Source: Laburnicola sp. R22_1 (lineage: Eukaryota; Ascomycota; Dothideomycetes; Pleosporales; Didymosphaeriaceae). From it: a DNA stretch of 64,000 nucleotides. Made by a program: the position numbers and the translations under genes. The first letter of the stretch is position 1. Every line of letters starts with the position of its first letter. Of the stretch, positions 1 through 12,306 are shown piece after piece. The stretch covers positions 1,488,001-1,552,000 of the forward strand of contig JACONQ010000019.1 in assembly GCA_014281115.1 (NCBI GenBank), given 5' to 3'. The notes beneath the pieces are model-generated. The model saw only the letters and a program-made list of their open reading frames with translations, ran no database searches and was not told the origin of the DNA.

Positions 1-3000
1 TTACTTTAGCTAAAGATATTAAGTATCTTTATCTTATTCTCTTTAGCCCTATAGACTATAAGGACGTACAATATATATAAGCTATTTAGAAAAACCCTAA
101 CTAACTATATAGTATATATAAATATAATAGCTCTTGCAATAAGTTACCTAAATAAAATAATATAGTTAATAATATACTAGACGTACGTTATAGCTAGGAC
201 TATAAGGATAAAAATAAGTCGCATTTTTAGTAGCTCTAGAGCAAAATCGTATAATAGAGTAGCAGTAGTAATATATATAAAGAAATCTTATAGTAGTATA
301 ATAAAAGATTAATAAGTTTAAGATAGACACTAATCTTAGTCTTAACCTATAGCGTATATAGTAGATTTTAGCTATTAAGATAGACAAGTCTAATAAAGTT
401 AAGTAATTCTAGTTTACCTACCTTATAAAGCTTACTACTTTTTATAAATAGGCAAAGGCAAGATAACTTATAGCCACTAGCGCTAGTGCTAGTTTTATTA
501 GTTCTTTTTATATTAAGCAGCACTAGTTAAAGTTATATAAAGTCGCTAACCTAATTATATTATATTTAGTAAATAGTAAAGTTATAGATAAGATTAGCTA
601 AGCTATAGATCTTATAATATAGTATAGCACTCACACTAGTACTATAATGTTTTTTATTACTAATATTAGAATCTTTAATATTATCCTTAGTATAGATTAG
701 ATATTTACTTATAATCTATTACTAGAGTTGTGTAACTAGTCTATAACATTTAACACGCATTACTATTTTATTAGCTACCTTAAGAACGCCTTGCCTAAGA
801 TAGTACATTATAATAACTAGCCAGCTAGCTATTTATAACCTATAGTACGCGAGAATATTAGTCTAATTACTAGTAAGACTATCTACCTTATAGCTATTCA
901 TAATCTAGAGTCTATTACCTAGTTAGAACCTTATAACTAGGACTATTTAGGTTAACTACCTAACCTAATAAATGGCAACTATAATATATAAACGTTCTGT
1001 GTAGCTATAAAACTTACTACCTATAGTTAGATAAACTATAATAAGTTTATAAAAAAAACTAGCTAACAAACTATAGATAGTAGATAAAATAAAATAGCTT
1101 CTACTTAAATAGTTATACGATAAGTTTTACTACTTTAACCTAAAAGAAGCTAATAAGCTAGCTTCTTATTATTCTAGTGTTAACTATACTATTAATCTTG
1201 TTAATAATAAAGCGCTATAACTACACATATATAGTCTTATATAACTAAAAACTATAGCAGTTAAGAAATATATTAATAAAATAACTATAGAAGAGTTCTT
1301 ATAGACAAGTACGTCTTAGTATATATTACCTAGCCTTATTATTAAAAAACTAGGAGGTAGATTATATATTTGTGTTAATTATTATACAATTAGTACTGTT
1401 ATAAAACGCAATTATAACGCACTACTATTATTAAAAGATATATTAGCTTGCATAAATAAGACAAAGTTATATCTATTATAGACATTATTATAGGTTTTAA
1501 TAATATACGTATTAAAAAAGATAACAAAGAAAAGATAGCGTTTCTTACGCAATATAGGCTGTATAAATACACAGTTATGCTATTTAGACTTACTAGAGCT
1601 CCGGGGATGTTTTAAATATATATTAACAAAAAATTATAACAATACCTAGATAACTTTTATATAGCTTACTTAGACAATATACTTATTTATATTAAATATA
1701 TATAGACTATAATTAATAAGTATTAATTTAAAGTTAAGAAGGTTAAGTACTTAGGAATTATCCTAATAACTAAAGGTATTAAAATAGATTCTAAAAAGGT
1801 ATAGGCAGTTTATAACTAGCAATTACTATAGTTGCTTAAAGATATATAAGTTTTCCTAGACTTTGCAAACTTTTATTAGTAATTTATTAAGAGATTTAGC
1901 TAAATTGCTTGCTTATTAACTAACTTTACAAAGGGTAACGCACTAAAGAACTAGCCTATTAAACTAGGCTCTTTTACCACAATCGCTTTTAAGGCACTAA
2001 AATAGGCCTTTGTAACTACGCTTATCTTAGTCTATTTTAACCTAGATAAAGAGACTTAGTTAGAAACTAACGCGTCTAATTTTATTACTACTGCAATTTT
2101 ATTATAAATAGACAATTATAGCGTACTATAGTTTATCGCATATTTATTATATAAAATAAACCCTACTAAGTGTAATTATAAGATCTATAATAAAGAGCTA
2201 TTAGCTATAGTACGCGTCTTTAAAGAATAGAGATCTAAGCTCTTAGGCATCTAAGATTCTATTAATATTATTACTAACTACCTTACCTTATAATACTTTA
2301 TAACTAGTAAACAGGTTAACTAAAGATAAGTAAGATAGACAGAGTTTCTAGCTAAGTTTAACTTCTGCATTTGTTACTATCTAGATAACTAGGAAATAAA
2401 ACCTAATACCTTAACACGCTATCTAGACAACTTACCTAAAAGCAATAATAACGTCCGCTAATAGCACTAAGTCTAGATAGTCCTACACCTAGAGATTTTT
2501 AAAAGCAAAGGTTTATATTATATAGTCACTACTACTTACGCTTTATTAGATAAGACTTATCACTCTAGTATATAACTTATAGCTATATTATACTATATTA
2601 CTAAACTTACTACTAATAATAATAAGCCTGCTATAACTATAACAAAGACTAAGATAACAGCGCAATTGCTTAAAGATATTAAGAATGCCTACGCCTTTAA
2701 TAAAATAGTACAAGATATTATTACTACTATTAAGACTAAGGCCTACTATTTACTAGAGAAGCTCCTTAAATAGAGACTTAGAATTAAAGTTATAAGTTAT
2801 TAACTAGATAATAAACTCTTATATATTAAGAATTAACTATATGTCCTAGATAATAAAGATCTCTACACTTAAGTCCTTAAGCAAGCTTATAATAGTGTTA
2901 CTACTAGTTATATTAGTTAGGAAGGTATATATAAGCGTATTAGCTATTAGTATTACTAGCTATATATAATTTATACTATTACTTATTATATTTGGGCTTA

Positions 3001-4653
3001 TATATCCTACTAATATAGCAAACTCTACTACAACACTAAATATAGTCTGCTGCACCTATTGCTAATCCCTAACTAGTATTAGAAATTAATTTTAATAGAC
3101 TTTATTATTAGATTGCCACCATGCCATAATAATAGTAGGATCTATATAGCTATTATAGTTGTTGTAGATTAGCTTAGCAAGAAGAAGAAATGTATCCTAA
3201 TAGTTAAGATTATGGCTAAAGCTATTATAGAGGCTTTTATTACTTATGTCTAGCGTAAAGAAGGTTTCCTAGAGAATATTATTAGTAACTATAGTTAATA
3301 GTTTATCTTATACTTTTAGAAATATCTTAAACATCTAGATACAAAGCCCCATCTATTAACTAGTTAGCACCTAGAAACTAATAGTTAGACTAAAGTTACT
3401 AATACTACACTTAAGAAGTATCTATACGCATATATTAACTACTAGTAAGATAACTAGACTTTATACCTACCTATAGCGGAATTTATTGCTAACTTATTAG
3501 TTAGTAAGTTAATAGGTATTGCACCTTTTATTACTACTAAGAGCTACCTACTATATAATAGTACTAAGCCTACGCAATTATATAGCGTTAAGTTAGTAAG
3601 TAAGGCTACTAATAAGCGCCTACTTATAGCGCCTACCTATATTGACTATTAACGTGCAAATAACTTTATTAACTTCCTTATCTAATTACGCAACTTCTTA
3701 TATAACAATTTATAATAGGCGTAAGCTAAGTACGCTAAGTACGCTAATATAAAGCGTGCACTAGCACTATATTTTAAGATTAGCAATAAGGTAATATTAA
3801 ATACGTAAAATCTTAAGACTAAGAAACCTAGCTCTTTACTTAATTATAAAACCAGAAAACGTTTTTATATTATATAAGTTATTAATAATATAGCCTATAA
3901 GTTTAACTTACCTAAGGAAATAGGTTAATTACATAATATTTTTTATCTATAGCTACTACACCTATATAATAAGCAGCCGCTTAATAGTTAAATATATAAT
4001 AAAGATAATATACTACTAGATAAACGTATAAATAAGAAATATAAAGTAAAGACTATACTTACCTACTAGTTAAATAAGTTAAAGAAGGACCTATATATTC
4101 CTAACTACAGCATTATAGAATACAAAGTTATATAGAATAGCTTTATAGACTCTACCTTCCTATAACCTACTTAATTGTCCTTAACTTATCGCTAGATTTT
4201 ATGCTAAGAACCTAAAGAAGCCCGCTATACTATACAATTTTAACAAGCTTATCGCACGCTAAAATATTATTATATATCTTACTACCCTCCTTATTATAAA
4301 CACTTACCTAAATGCTTAGAAATAGTTAGATATAGATTTTAAGTTAATAGTAAATAGCAGTCCCCCTAGGAATCCTTCTAGTAACTCTCTTAGTAAGATA
4401 GCTTGTGCCGTGTTACGCGATAACAACCCTAGCGACAATAGTTACTTTAACACAATAATACTAATAGATATTAATAAGTTAAATAGAATTTATAGTAATT
4501 ACTATTAAATTACTATAACAGCTATAATAATTAGAAATAGAGCATAATAAAAGTAATAGTTATATAGAAATTGTGTATAGTTATATAAAGATTAATATAT
4601 AGTTAAAAAGAATCTTAGTAGCACTAGAGTCGCTACTAAAGAAGGGGAGGTAG
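1..4653 (+). mobile_element. Ty3/gypsy retrotransposon, RIP-degraded, 5' end outside window
   Basis: Gypsy-order pol domains can be read on the plus strand through dense TAG/TAA stops. The reverse transcriptase start (GGRLYICVNYY-like) is near 1350, and the catalytic box reads YLDNILIY near 1667, where functional enzymes have YLDD; the D-to-N change fits a G-to-A transition. RNase H (DASNF..., then CNYKIYNKELLAIV) lies at about 2060-2220. The integrase core (DFIIRLPPCHNN...IAIIVVVD) lies at about 3095-3175. A possible chromodomain-like tail is near 4030-4170. The order RT, RNase H, integrase is that of Ty3/gypsy, not copia. A purine tract (aagaaggggagg) at about 4639-4650 followed by TGTTAC looks like the polypurine tract and the start of a 3' LTR. 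No reading frame is intact, so the element cannot encode protein. Confidence 0.8.
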
Positions 4654-4885
4654 TGTTACTAATCTAAGGTGCAAACCCCTTGCTTATATTATATTACTCT
4701 TTTAGGACTAGCGTAATTAGTAAGTGAGGTCCTAAGCGGGGCTATATATATAGCCTTCTTATATACCTACCTTACGTAGGTATCGCTATTATCTTATATT
4801 TAAATTCTAATATCTACTATTATCTTATATACGGCGTAATAATCTCTATAGTGCCCTTATAAAATAATAGAAATATATACTAGAT
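4654..4885 (+). repeat. putative 3' LTR of the gypsy element
   Basis: It begins TGTTAC directly after a polypurine tract and contains a TATATATAT stretch near 4741. The right boundary is uncertain because a second repeat begins near 4905. The matching 5' LTR would lie left of the window, so LTR identity cannot be checked here. Confidence 0.4.
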
Positions 4886-4904
4886 ATACTATTACTCTAT
4901 TACT

Positions 4905-5815
4905 ATAATAAGATTATTCTTAATAAAATTCTCACTATCTCTCTACACTCTACTATCTATCTAGGTATTAATATTATTTCTAAAGAAGTACTTACTATTG
5001 CTAAAAAGTATACACTAAAAATTCGCGCCACTACTACTAAAGTAATAATACTAAAGTTTTATTCTATCTATAAAATAATCAATAGAAGTCTAGTATATCT
5101 AACTATCTACAAGGCAATTCTTGTGTACTAGCTAGATTAGCAACTTATCTAGTTTTTAAGGACTAGTAAGCCTATATTCTCACTCTAGTAGAAGTAATTG
5201 CTTCTTATTAGTAATAGAATTTAGTAAGAAACATAAAAGTAGAATAATAAGGTGTTTATTAATAGACTATATAGTAGTAAGAGTGTTATATAGATCTATA
5301 AGATTCTTCTAACTATTATTACTATTATTGCTATTAAGTTAGCTTATTTAGTGCGCGAGCGTAAATAACTAATAATAATAATAGTAATAAGCTAGGTGTG
5401 CTATATATGTTAGGGATTCCTAAGGTGCGACGCGCCCGGCGGAAGGTTCCGCCGAGCCCCGGAACCTTACCCGATTAGGCATTAGCGCCTCGGCTACGTG
5501 TGGGTATATAAGGCAGCTGTTAACAGTCTTTATACGCCACCTCGATATCTTAGTAAAATTAACTTCTTAATTTTAACCTTTAATGCCTTGAGTAATCTCT
5601 TATAATATACGCTATAAGTAAATCTTATATTAGTACTAGAAGCTTATAGGTATTAGAAGGTGTAAGTAAGTTTAAACTATTATTGCATTACTAGATATTT
5701 AAGGTTAGTCTTTAATTAGAATTAGGTGCCATATATAGTAGTATATAATAACCTTCTATCTTAATCTACTTTAACCTTAAACTAAAAAAATAGGTTAAAA
5801 AAGATATTTAGTAAG
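4905..5815. repeat. unclassified AT-rich repeat, copy 1 of a direct pair
   Basis: This stretch aligns by eye, in the same orientation, with 8405-9155. Shared landmarks include 'ttaatattatttctaaagaa', 'tatctaactatcta', 'gtctttaattagaattaggt' and 'tatagtagtatataataa'. Copy 1 carries about 200 extra bases (about 5425-5640), including a GC-rich island that copy 2 lacks. I could not read a recognisable protein in either copy, so the family is unknown. Differences between copies are mostly C/T and G/A, as expected from RIP. Confidence 0.6.
5425..5640. repeat. GC-rich solo-LTR-like insert with strong palindromes
   Basis: This is an isolated GC-rich patch inside an otherwise very AT-rich block. It holds a perfect 8-bp inverted repeat, CGGCGGAA/TTCCGCCG, with a 2-base loop at 5437-5454, and an overlapping GGTTCC...GGAACC pair just downstream. 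A TATATAAG box at about 5505 and a typical LTR-sized span suggest a solo LTR, perhaps copia-type. It is absent from the second copy of the surrounding repeat, which supports insertion. LTR identity is inference, since no second copy is in the window. Confidence 0.4.
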
Positions 5816-6156
5816 CCGATAATTACCTTTTATAAAGAGTATAATAATAAAACGCCTTTATATAAAACTATTTAGTCCTAAATTTAGAATATAGAAGGGT
5901 ATAATAATAAGGAACCTACTTTGCATAAAGAAGAAAAGCAGAGTAAAAATAATAAGAATAGCAATAATTAAGTGTTCTATCTAACTACTACTACCTATCT
6001 TTACTATATAACTAGTAAATATATTTATAAAATAGAGCTAGAGAAGTGTAAAGAATAGTTTATTCTTAAAAATTAATACTATAGAATATACTAAGGTAAA
6101 CTATAGGACATAGGTATAGTAAGAATTTCTACTATTAGTAGAGTATGTGGCGTTAT

Positions 6157-6255
6157 ATTAACTATCTAGGGGTAGCACAACAAAGGCTTTTATCTTAAAT
6201 AATATAATAAAAAAGCAGAGCCACCTACTTAGTAATTAAAAAGAGCGTAAAAAAG
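6157..6255 (+). repeat. short dispersed repeat, copy A (RIP-mutated)
   Basis: About 90 bp containing 'aaaggcttttatcttaaata' and 'aaaagcagagccacctactt'. It matches 26521-26607 in the same orientation and 19141-19240 in reverse complement. It could be a MITE or the end of a larger element; no coding capacity is seen. Confidence 0.6.
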
Positions 6256-6475
6256 GTAGTAATTATAAAAAAAGCGCGTTTAAACTACTAAGTAAGCTTA
6301 GTAGTCTTAGCGCGTATAGCTTCTATATGCAAAGTTTTTATAAAGAGGCCACTTAAAACTTTAGTAGAGAAGGGATAAAACTTTAGCGCAACTACGCTAT
6401 AGTTATTCTTCCTTTTTCTTCGCTATCTTAATTATTATAAACAATATAAGTTAATATATTAATAAATATAACGTA

Positions 6476-8336
6476 CTTTGCACTCGAGTTAATTATTCTA
6501 TTAAGTTAATTACTTCGCCAAGACTCCACTAAGTTCTGTACTATTCACGATAGTATAGAGTTAACACGAACTATTTTCGATAGTCTAAATAGGCTAATCT
6601 ATTTAGAATCTACTTCTATAGACTGCCTATAGGTTGTTTTGTTATGCCTAGGCTTGCCGCAGCGTCTATAGCGCTATTAAGCAGATTCGTCTCCATTAGC
6701 GCGCACCCTCTTTTTCGCCTTTTGCCTATTACTACGCGCCCTAAACTCCTTTAGAGTGGCTAGCCGCTGGCCCTCTTTAGCTATAAGGACTTCTTTACGC
6801 TGTATTTGCTTTCTTTTATATAATTTACATCGCGTGGTGGTCTTATTAGTAGCTTAAAGTTTAGTGTTGCGTTTAGTTATTAACACTAAAGAATGCCCTA
6901 TTAGCTTAGCGCCTTTAATAAGCTTTTCCATTACCTTAACTATATAAGTTAGGGAACTATCTATATGCCTTTAAATTCTCTACTTAACTAGCGTTAATTG
7001 CAACCTAAGTTCTATAATATTTCGCGAAGTTTGCGACTCCTATATACTATCGCGAATAGTACAAAGTAGAGGCGTACGCAGGCGGACATTAAGCTGCAAT
7101 ATTATAACTTCTAGGTTGTGGAGCACTAGGCTAGCACCTTAAAAGCCTCCTTTAATATTACTTTTAGTAATTAAAGTCTTAAAAGCAGCAATAAAGCAAG
7201 ATAGAAACTTAATTTTAGTGATGTGCGTAATGTGGTTGCGCATTAGATTCTTAGCTTAGCGCCCATACGCCTTCTTTAACAGCGTAAAATAATCCACGTT
7301 AAGTGGCTATAAGAGGTGCGACGAATGTGGAGGCATATAGAGAGTAATAATATTACTCTTTTTACAGTAATTCTAGAATTCAAGCGAGTTGTGACTTTTG
7401 TGGCTATTAATAATAAGCAAACGTACTCTACTAGTAGTATACCTCTTTGTATGCTTATTAAAGTGCTTTAGCCATTATAGACTAAGCTTATTTATTGTCT
7501 AGCCGTTCTTAGAGACTGTAATAACCTAATTATAAGGTAGAACCTTCTCCTTATACTAGGCGAAGAGGTGGTGCTTGCCCCCAAAGATAATAAAGGGTGA
7601 AATCCACTACCCTATTGCGTTAATACCTTAAATAACTGTTGTTTACTCCCTATTACCCTACTACACCTACTTTGGCTGTCCTTAATGCTTAGAGCCTATA
7701 ACTACCACTCTAGTTAATATTATACCTATTATAAAGCCAGACTTGTCGAAATTGTAGGTGTCCTTATCCAGAATACTATACTTGGCCTTTATGTTCTCCA
7801 CAAGCCGGAACCAGCCTTGTAGTACCTTAGGATCCTTCTAGAGGGCTCTCTTGTAGTCGTACTTTCGATTAAACTTGACTTGAAGCTTTAGCTGGCGCTT
7901 AACAAAGTCATAAGGCTACCTCTAGCTAACTGGCTTATAGTGACGTATAGCTAGTAAAGAATTGGCCATATCTTTTATAGCATTAAGCTGGGGCGAAAAT
8001 CCTCACGCGTCTAGGTTAAGTATATGCTGCACAATCACCTGCTCCTCTCTTATAGTAAGTCTTATTTTATTGGGTGCGCAGTCGCGTCTAAACGTCTTTT
8101 CAGCGCGTTAGTTGCTAAGTGTACTTTAAGAGACGTTATAGAGGGCTGTAGTATGTTGCTAAGAGAGTGTTGCGTCTTGTTTAATAGCCTAGATTGTAAG
8201 CTATATACGCGCTTCTTTTAACGCTAGTGGTTTATTATGTGGTTAAGGCATCGCGTTGTACTATTGCTAATAGTACGTTTTAGTAGAGTCTTGGCAAAGT
8301 AATTAACTTAATAGAATAATCGACTCGAGTGCAAAG
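6476..8336 (-). mobile_element. pogo/Fot1-type DNA transposon A, RIP-degraded
   Basis: Terminal inverted repeats of about 50 bp (outer end CTTTGCACTCGAGT) are flanked by TA at 6474-6475 and 8337-8338, the expected Tc1/mariner-pogo target duplication. Read on the minus strand through stops, the transposase shows the N-terminal Tc5-type HTH region (about 8030-7900), EDPKV-like KDPKVLQGWFRLVE, YNFDKSGF (first catalytic Asp), a second block reading LLIINSH where LLILDSH/LDGH is usual, and PHSSHLLQPLNV where the third Asp is replaced by Asn. Both D-to-N changes are G-to-A on the coding strand. The protein is dead; the element could move only in trans. Confidence 0.85.
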
Positions 8337-8404
8337 TATGTTATACTACTTTGCTTATAAGTAGAATAAGGATAGTATATACTAAATACACGTTTGTTAC
8401 TTTA

Positions 8405-9155
8405 TTATTGTATTAAGATTATCCTTAATAAATCTCTTACTCTCTCTTTACGCATACCTCTACGCCCTACTATCTATCTAGAAATTAATATTATTTCTAA
8501 AGAAGTATTTACTATTGCTAAAAGTATATGCTAAAGATTTGCGCTACTACTACTAAAGTAATAATACTAGAGTTCTATTCTATTTATAAAATAATTATCT
8601 ATAAAAGCCTAGTATATCTAACTATCTATAAGGCAATCCTTATATATTAGCTAGATTAGTAGCTTATCTAGTTTGTAAAAACTAAGAAGACTACGTTCCC
8701 ACTCTAGTAGATAAAATTACTTCTTATTAGTAATAGAATCTAAGATGAAAGACAAAAGAAGAATAATAAGGTATTTATTAATAAATTCTAGTATAATAAG
8801 AGCATTATATAAATCCGTAAGATTCTTCTAGCTATTACAGCTATATTAGCTTATTAGAGTAAGTACGCCGCATAAGCGGCGTGTAAGTAAGAATAGTTAA
8901 TAATAGTAATAGTAATAATCTAGGTAGGCTGTGTATAGCGTAAGTAAACCTTACGTAGGTAGAAAGCTTATAAGGTGTGAACAAAGTATAAGTAAGTTTA
9001 AAGTTTAAACTATTATTATATTATTAGATAGTGTTTTAGGTTAGTCTTTAATTAGAATTAGGTGCTGTATATAGTAGTATATAATAATCTTCTATCTTAA
9101 CCTACTTTAACCTTAAACTAAAAAAAAAGATTAAAAAGATATTTGGTAAGCCAAC
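8405..9155. repeat. unclassified AT-rich repeat, copy 2 of a direct pair
   Basis: Direct-orientation partner of 4905-5815, without the GC-rich insert. The pogo element at 6476-8336 lies between the two copies. After 9155 the sequences diverge, and copia-type pol follows. It could be a fragment of a composite or nested element; no family is recognised. Confidence 0.55.
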
Positions 9156-9159
9156 TAGT

Positions 9160-12100
9160 AAAGTATAGCTAAAGGCATATATATAAGAGAATCCCTATAT
9201 AAAAATTAATTAGACACCTAGTAATACTAATATTAGCTTTAGAGGTTAGAACCTATAAGGATCTCTAGAAACTATATAAATTATAAATCTAATAGGAACA
9301 GTTACCTAGTATATTCTAGACACTTTAACACTATTTCTACTATTACTAGTAGATACTAATAAGCTAAGTACTTACTTTAATAATATTCTAAATATTATTA
9401 TATAAAAGAATAGCATAACTATACTTATTATACACAAATAGGGACACTATTTTTTTAATATTAGTAAGGAAGAAACTGTATCTTTCTTTACTACATAAGA
9501 ACTCTATCGCCTTTATTAATAATTTAGACATTTCTATATAAAAAGACTTTAAAAGATACTTATAAATACTAGCTATAAAGTAGATACTACTATATTAAAT
9601 AAAATTTAGACGTTTTGCTACTATTATTAATTATATAAATAAGCCCTATATTGCTTTAAGTTTACTATTAAGAATAACACCTACTTTAACTATAAAATTA
9701 TTATTAATATTATGCGCATTAGAACTAGAGACGCACTATATATTATAAATATAGATATATTATTTTAAGCTATAATCTTTTTAAAATTAATATCTATATA
9801 AGATACGTAGGAAGCCCTCTATAGATACTAAATTAATATCTACTAAGGTCTACTAACTATATTATATATAACCTAGGTATAAACTTTATATTAAATAAGT
9901 TTAGAAACTATGTAAAGATTATTAGCGCAAGCTATACGTAGATACCTATAGAAGTATATTAGGTAATAGAGAAGATTAAGCGTTTATATACATCTCTCTA
10001 TAAAGCCTTTAATATTTTTAAGGCTAAACTAGAAAATTATATAAATAAGAAGGATATCCTCTAGATAGCTATTAAAGCTATTAATAATACTATAGGTCTA
10101 GATAGCCTTATACCCACACTACTAGTCTTTAGCGCATATTCTAAGATTATCATAGATTCTTTCCTATTACCTAATATTATTATATATACAAATGCTATAT
10201 AAAAGGTATTAAAAAATTTATAAAAGAAAAGAAATAAAACTAATATTAATTATGCGCTAAATACCTATAATAGTCTATTAGTAGCGCACAAAGTCCTTAA
10301 GCTCCTACTTAGATCTAAGGTTATAGTCTAGAAAGAAAAAAGAAGATAGATAGGCTTATACAAAATTAAGAGTATTAAGAATCGAGATATAATTCTTAAT
10401 TTAGAAAATAGTTTAGTAAAGTTTTATTATATATAAGTTAAGCTATACTATTATAAAGAAAATGACACTCTTCTACTATTATATAAAGTAAATAATATTG
10501 CTTTTATATAAAGGATCCTCTAAAGAAGAGGAGAAGAGACTGCCTATAAAAAAATACTATATTCCTTTTCTAAAAGGAGATAAGTAATTAGGAACTATTT
10601 CTAAAGCTCTGTATAAAAGGTATAATTATAACACCTAGAGCACCTTTTAAAGAGTTAGACTATATAGAGATAGATGCTTTTATTACTAATAGTATATTTA
10701 AAATTTTTTTTAACCTATCTAAGTATAAGGGTAGAATCTTTAACCCCTGTCTTATATAAGAAGTTAAGGGCAAGACTACTTAACTATAAAAAAAATTTTA
10801 CCTTATATTTACTAGCCACTCTAATAAAGAAAAGGATAAAATTTTTACCTAATTATCTACTATCTAAAGAATAAGCTATCGTCTACTTCTTATATTTAAA
10901 GTAAGCCTTTAGGTAATATATAGAATATATTTTAAACTGCGAGATATTACTTAGGCCTATATTTAGTCTACTAATAAATTAAACAGCACACTCTATACTA
11001 AACTACCTAAGAAACTACGCATAAACTTTTTATAAAATATAATTTTCTATATTATATAACTACTCTATAGTATAGCTAAATTAAGTTTTTACTAGTTTAA
11101 GACCTACTATAACTACTATAAAGAGAAACGTAGTATAAAGACTTTGTTATATAACCTATATTTGCTTATTACTAATAAAGAAGAATATACCTTTAGAATT
11201 ACTAGCCTTTAGATAGATAATACTCTTAGTATTATTAATAAGAACTTTGTATAAAAAGAAAAAGAAGAACTAAAAAAAGCAGCCTTCTATATAAAGGACA
11301 AGACTATCTTTGCTAAGAACTAACCTATTAAGTTTAATAGTAGAAGAATTTAGCTTATATATACTACTATAGTTCTTATATAAAAAGGTTAAGCAAAGGG
11401 CCTTTGTATAATCAATTCTAAAAATAAGGATATTACTTAGAAGTATATAGAGTAGCATATAAGAGGCGCCTATATTATATCTATATGCTAACTAGAAGCT
11501 ATATTTAATTTTTCTATTGCTACTTAGACTATATTATCCTTATATAAAGATATTAAGGTATTAAACGCATAAATCTAATAGTAGATTAATAATAGTAAGT
11601 ATAGTCTTACTTTTATACTATTAGATCTCTATCGCGCAAAGCTGTTTATCTTTACTAGTAGCTTATTAGCTAATAACAAGGACCTACGCTTATAGTTAGG
11701 ATTTCTAATTACTCTAAGTAATAAGTATTATATAGGTAATAGTAATAACTTTAATATTCTAGCAAATATTATACACTAGAATTTAACTAAGTGGAAGAGA
11801 GTAATAAGGAGCTTTTTTACTAGCGAGCTATATAGTATAGTAGGAGACTTTAATAATACTATAACTATTAGTATAACCCTCTAGAAGATTATATACACAC
11901 TTAGTCTGCTACTAATTTTTATAGTTATCTATATAGATTTAAAGTCTCTTTGTAACTGTCTTATATAACTAGAAACTATAAATAAGAAGCACCTTATAAT
12001 TAATATTATATTACTCTACAAATTATATAAGCACTACAAGATCTCTAAGATTAAATAAATTAATAGAAAGGACAACTCTGTTAATGCCTATATAAAGAAG

Positions 12101-12190
12101 GCCCTAAACTAGGCTCTAGAGTTTTTAATTTCTAGTAATACCTTAATAATTACTATTAAAGCATTAGTAAATTACCTTAAGCCTATCTAT
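9160..12190 (+). mobile_element. Ty1/copia retrotransposon, RIP-degraded
   Basis: Read through stops on the plus strand, the order is that of fungal copia polyproteins. An integrase C-terminal part (LDSLIPTLLVFSAYSKI, then NYALNTYNS) lies at about 10095-10260. The reverse transcriptase follows (KGRIFNPCLI...EVKGK at about 10725; YRIYFKLRDIT.AYI.STN at about 10920; FKTYYNYYKEK at about 11096). The catalytic box near 11210 reads IDNT where fungal copia has TDDT, a G-to-A type loss. A terminal RNase H-like part (SLCNCLI.LETINKKHLIINI...) lies at about 11945-12170. Gag and LTR boundaries were not resolved. Confidence 0.75.
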
Positions 12191-12270
12191 ATAAGCTCTT
12201 CCTAGCCTTTATATACAACTATTTCCTTATTATTTATTTATTCTTTTATATAATATATTTACTTAATTCT

Positions 12271-12273
<3 letters not shown>

Positions 12274-12305
<32 letters not shown>
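12274..12305. repeat. (TA)n microsatellite
   Basis: An uninterrupted TA dinucleotide run just beyond the copia RNase H end. It may lie in the 3' untranslated part or LTR of the element. Confidence 0.9.
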
Positions 12306-12306
<1 letters not shown>

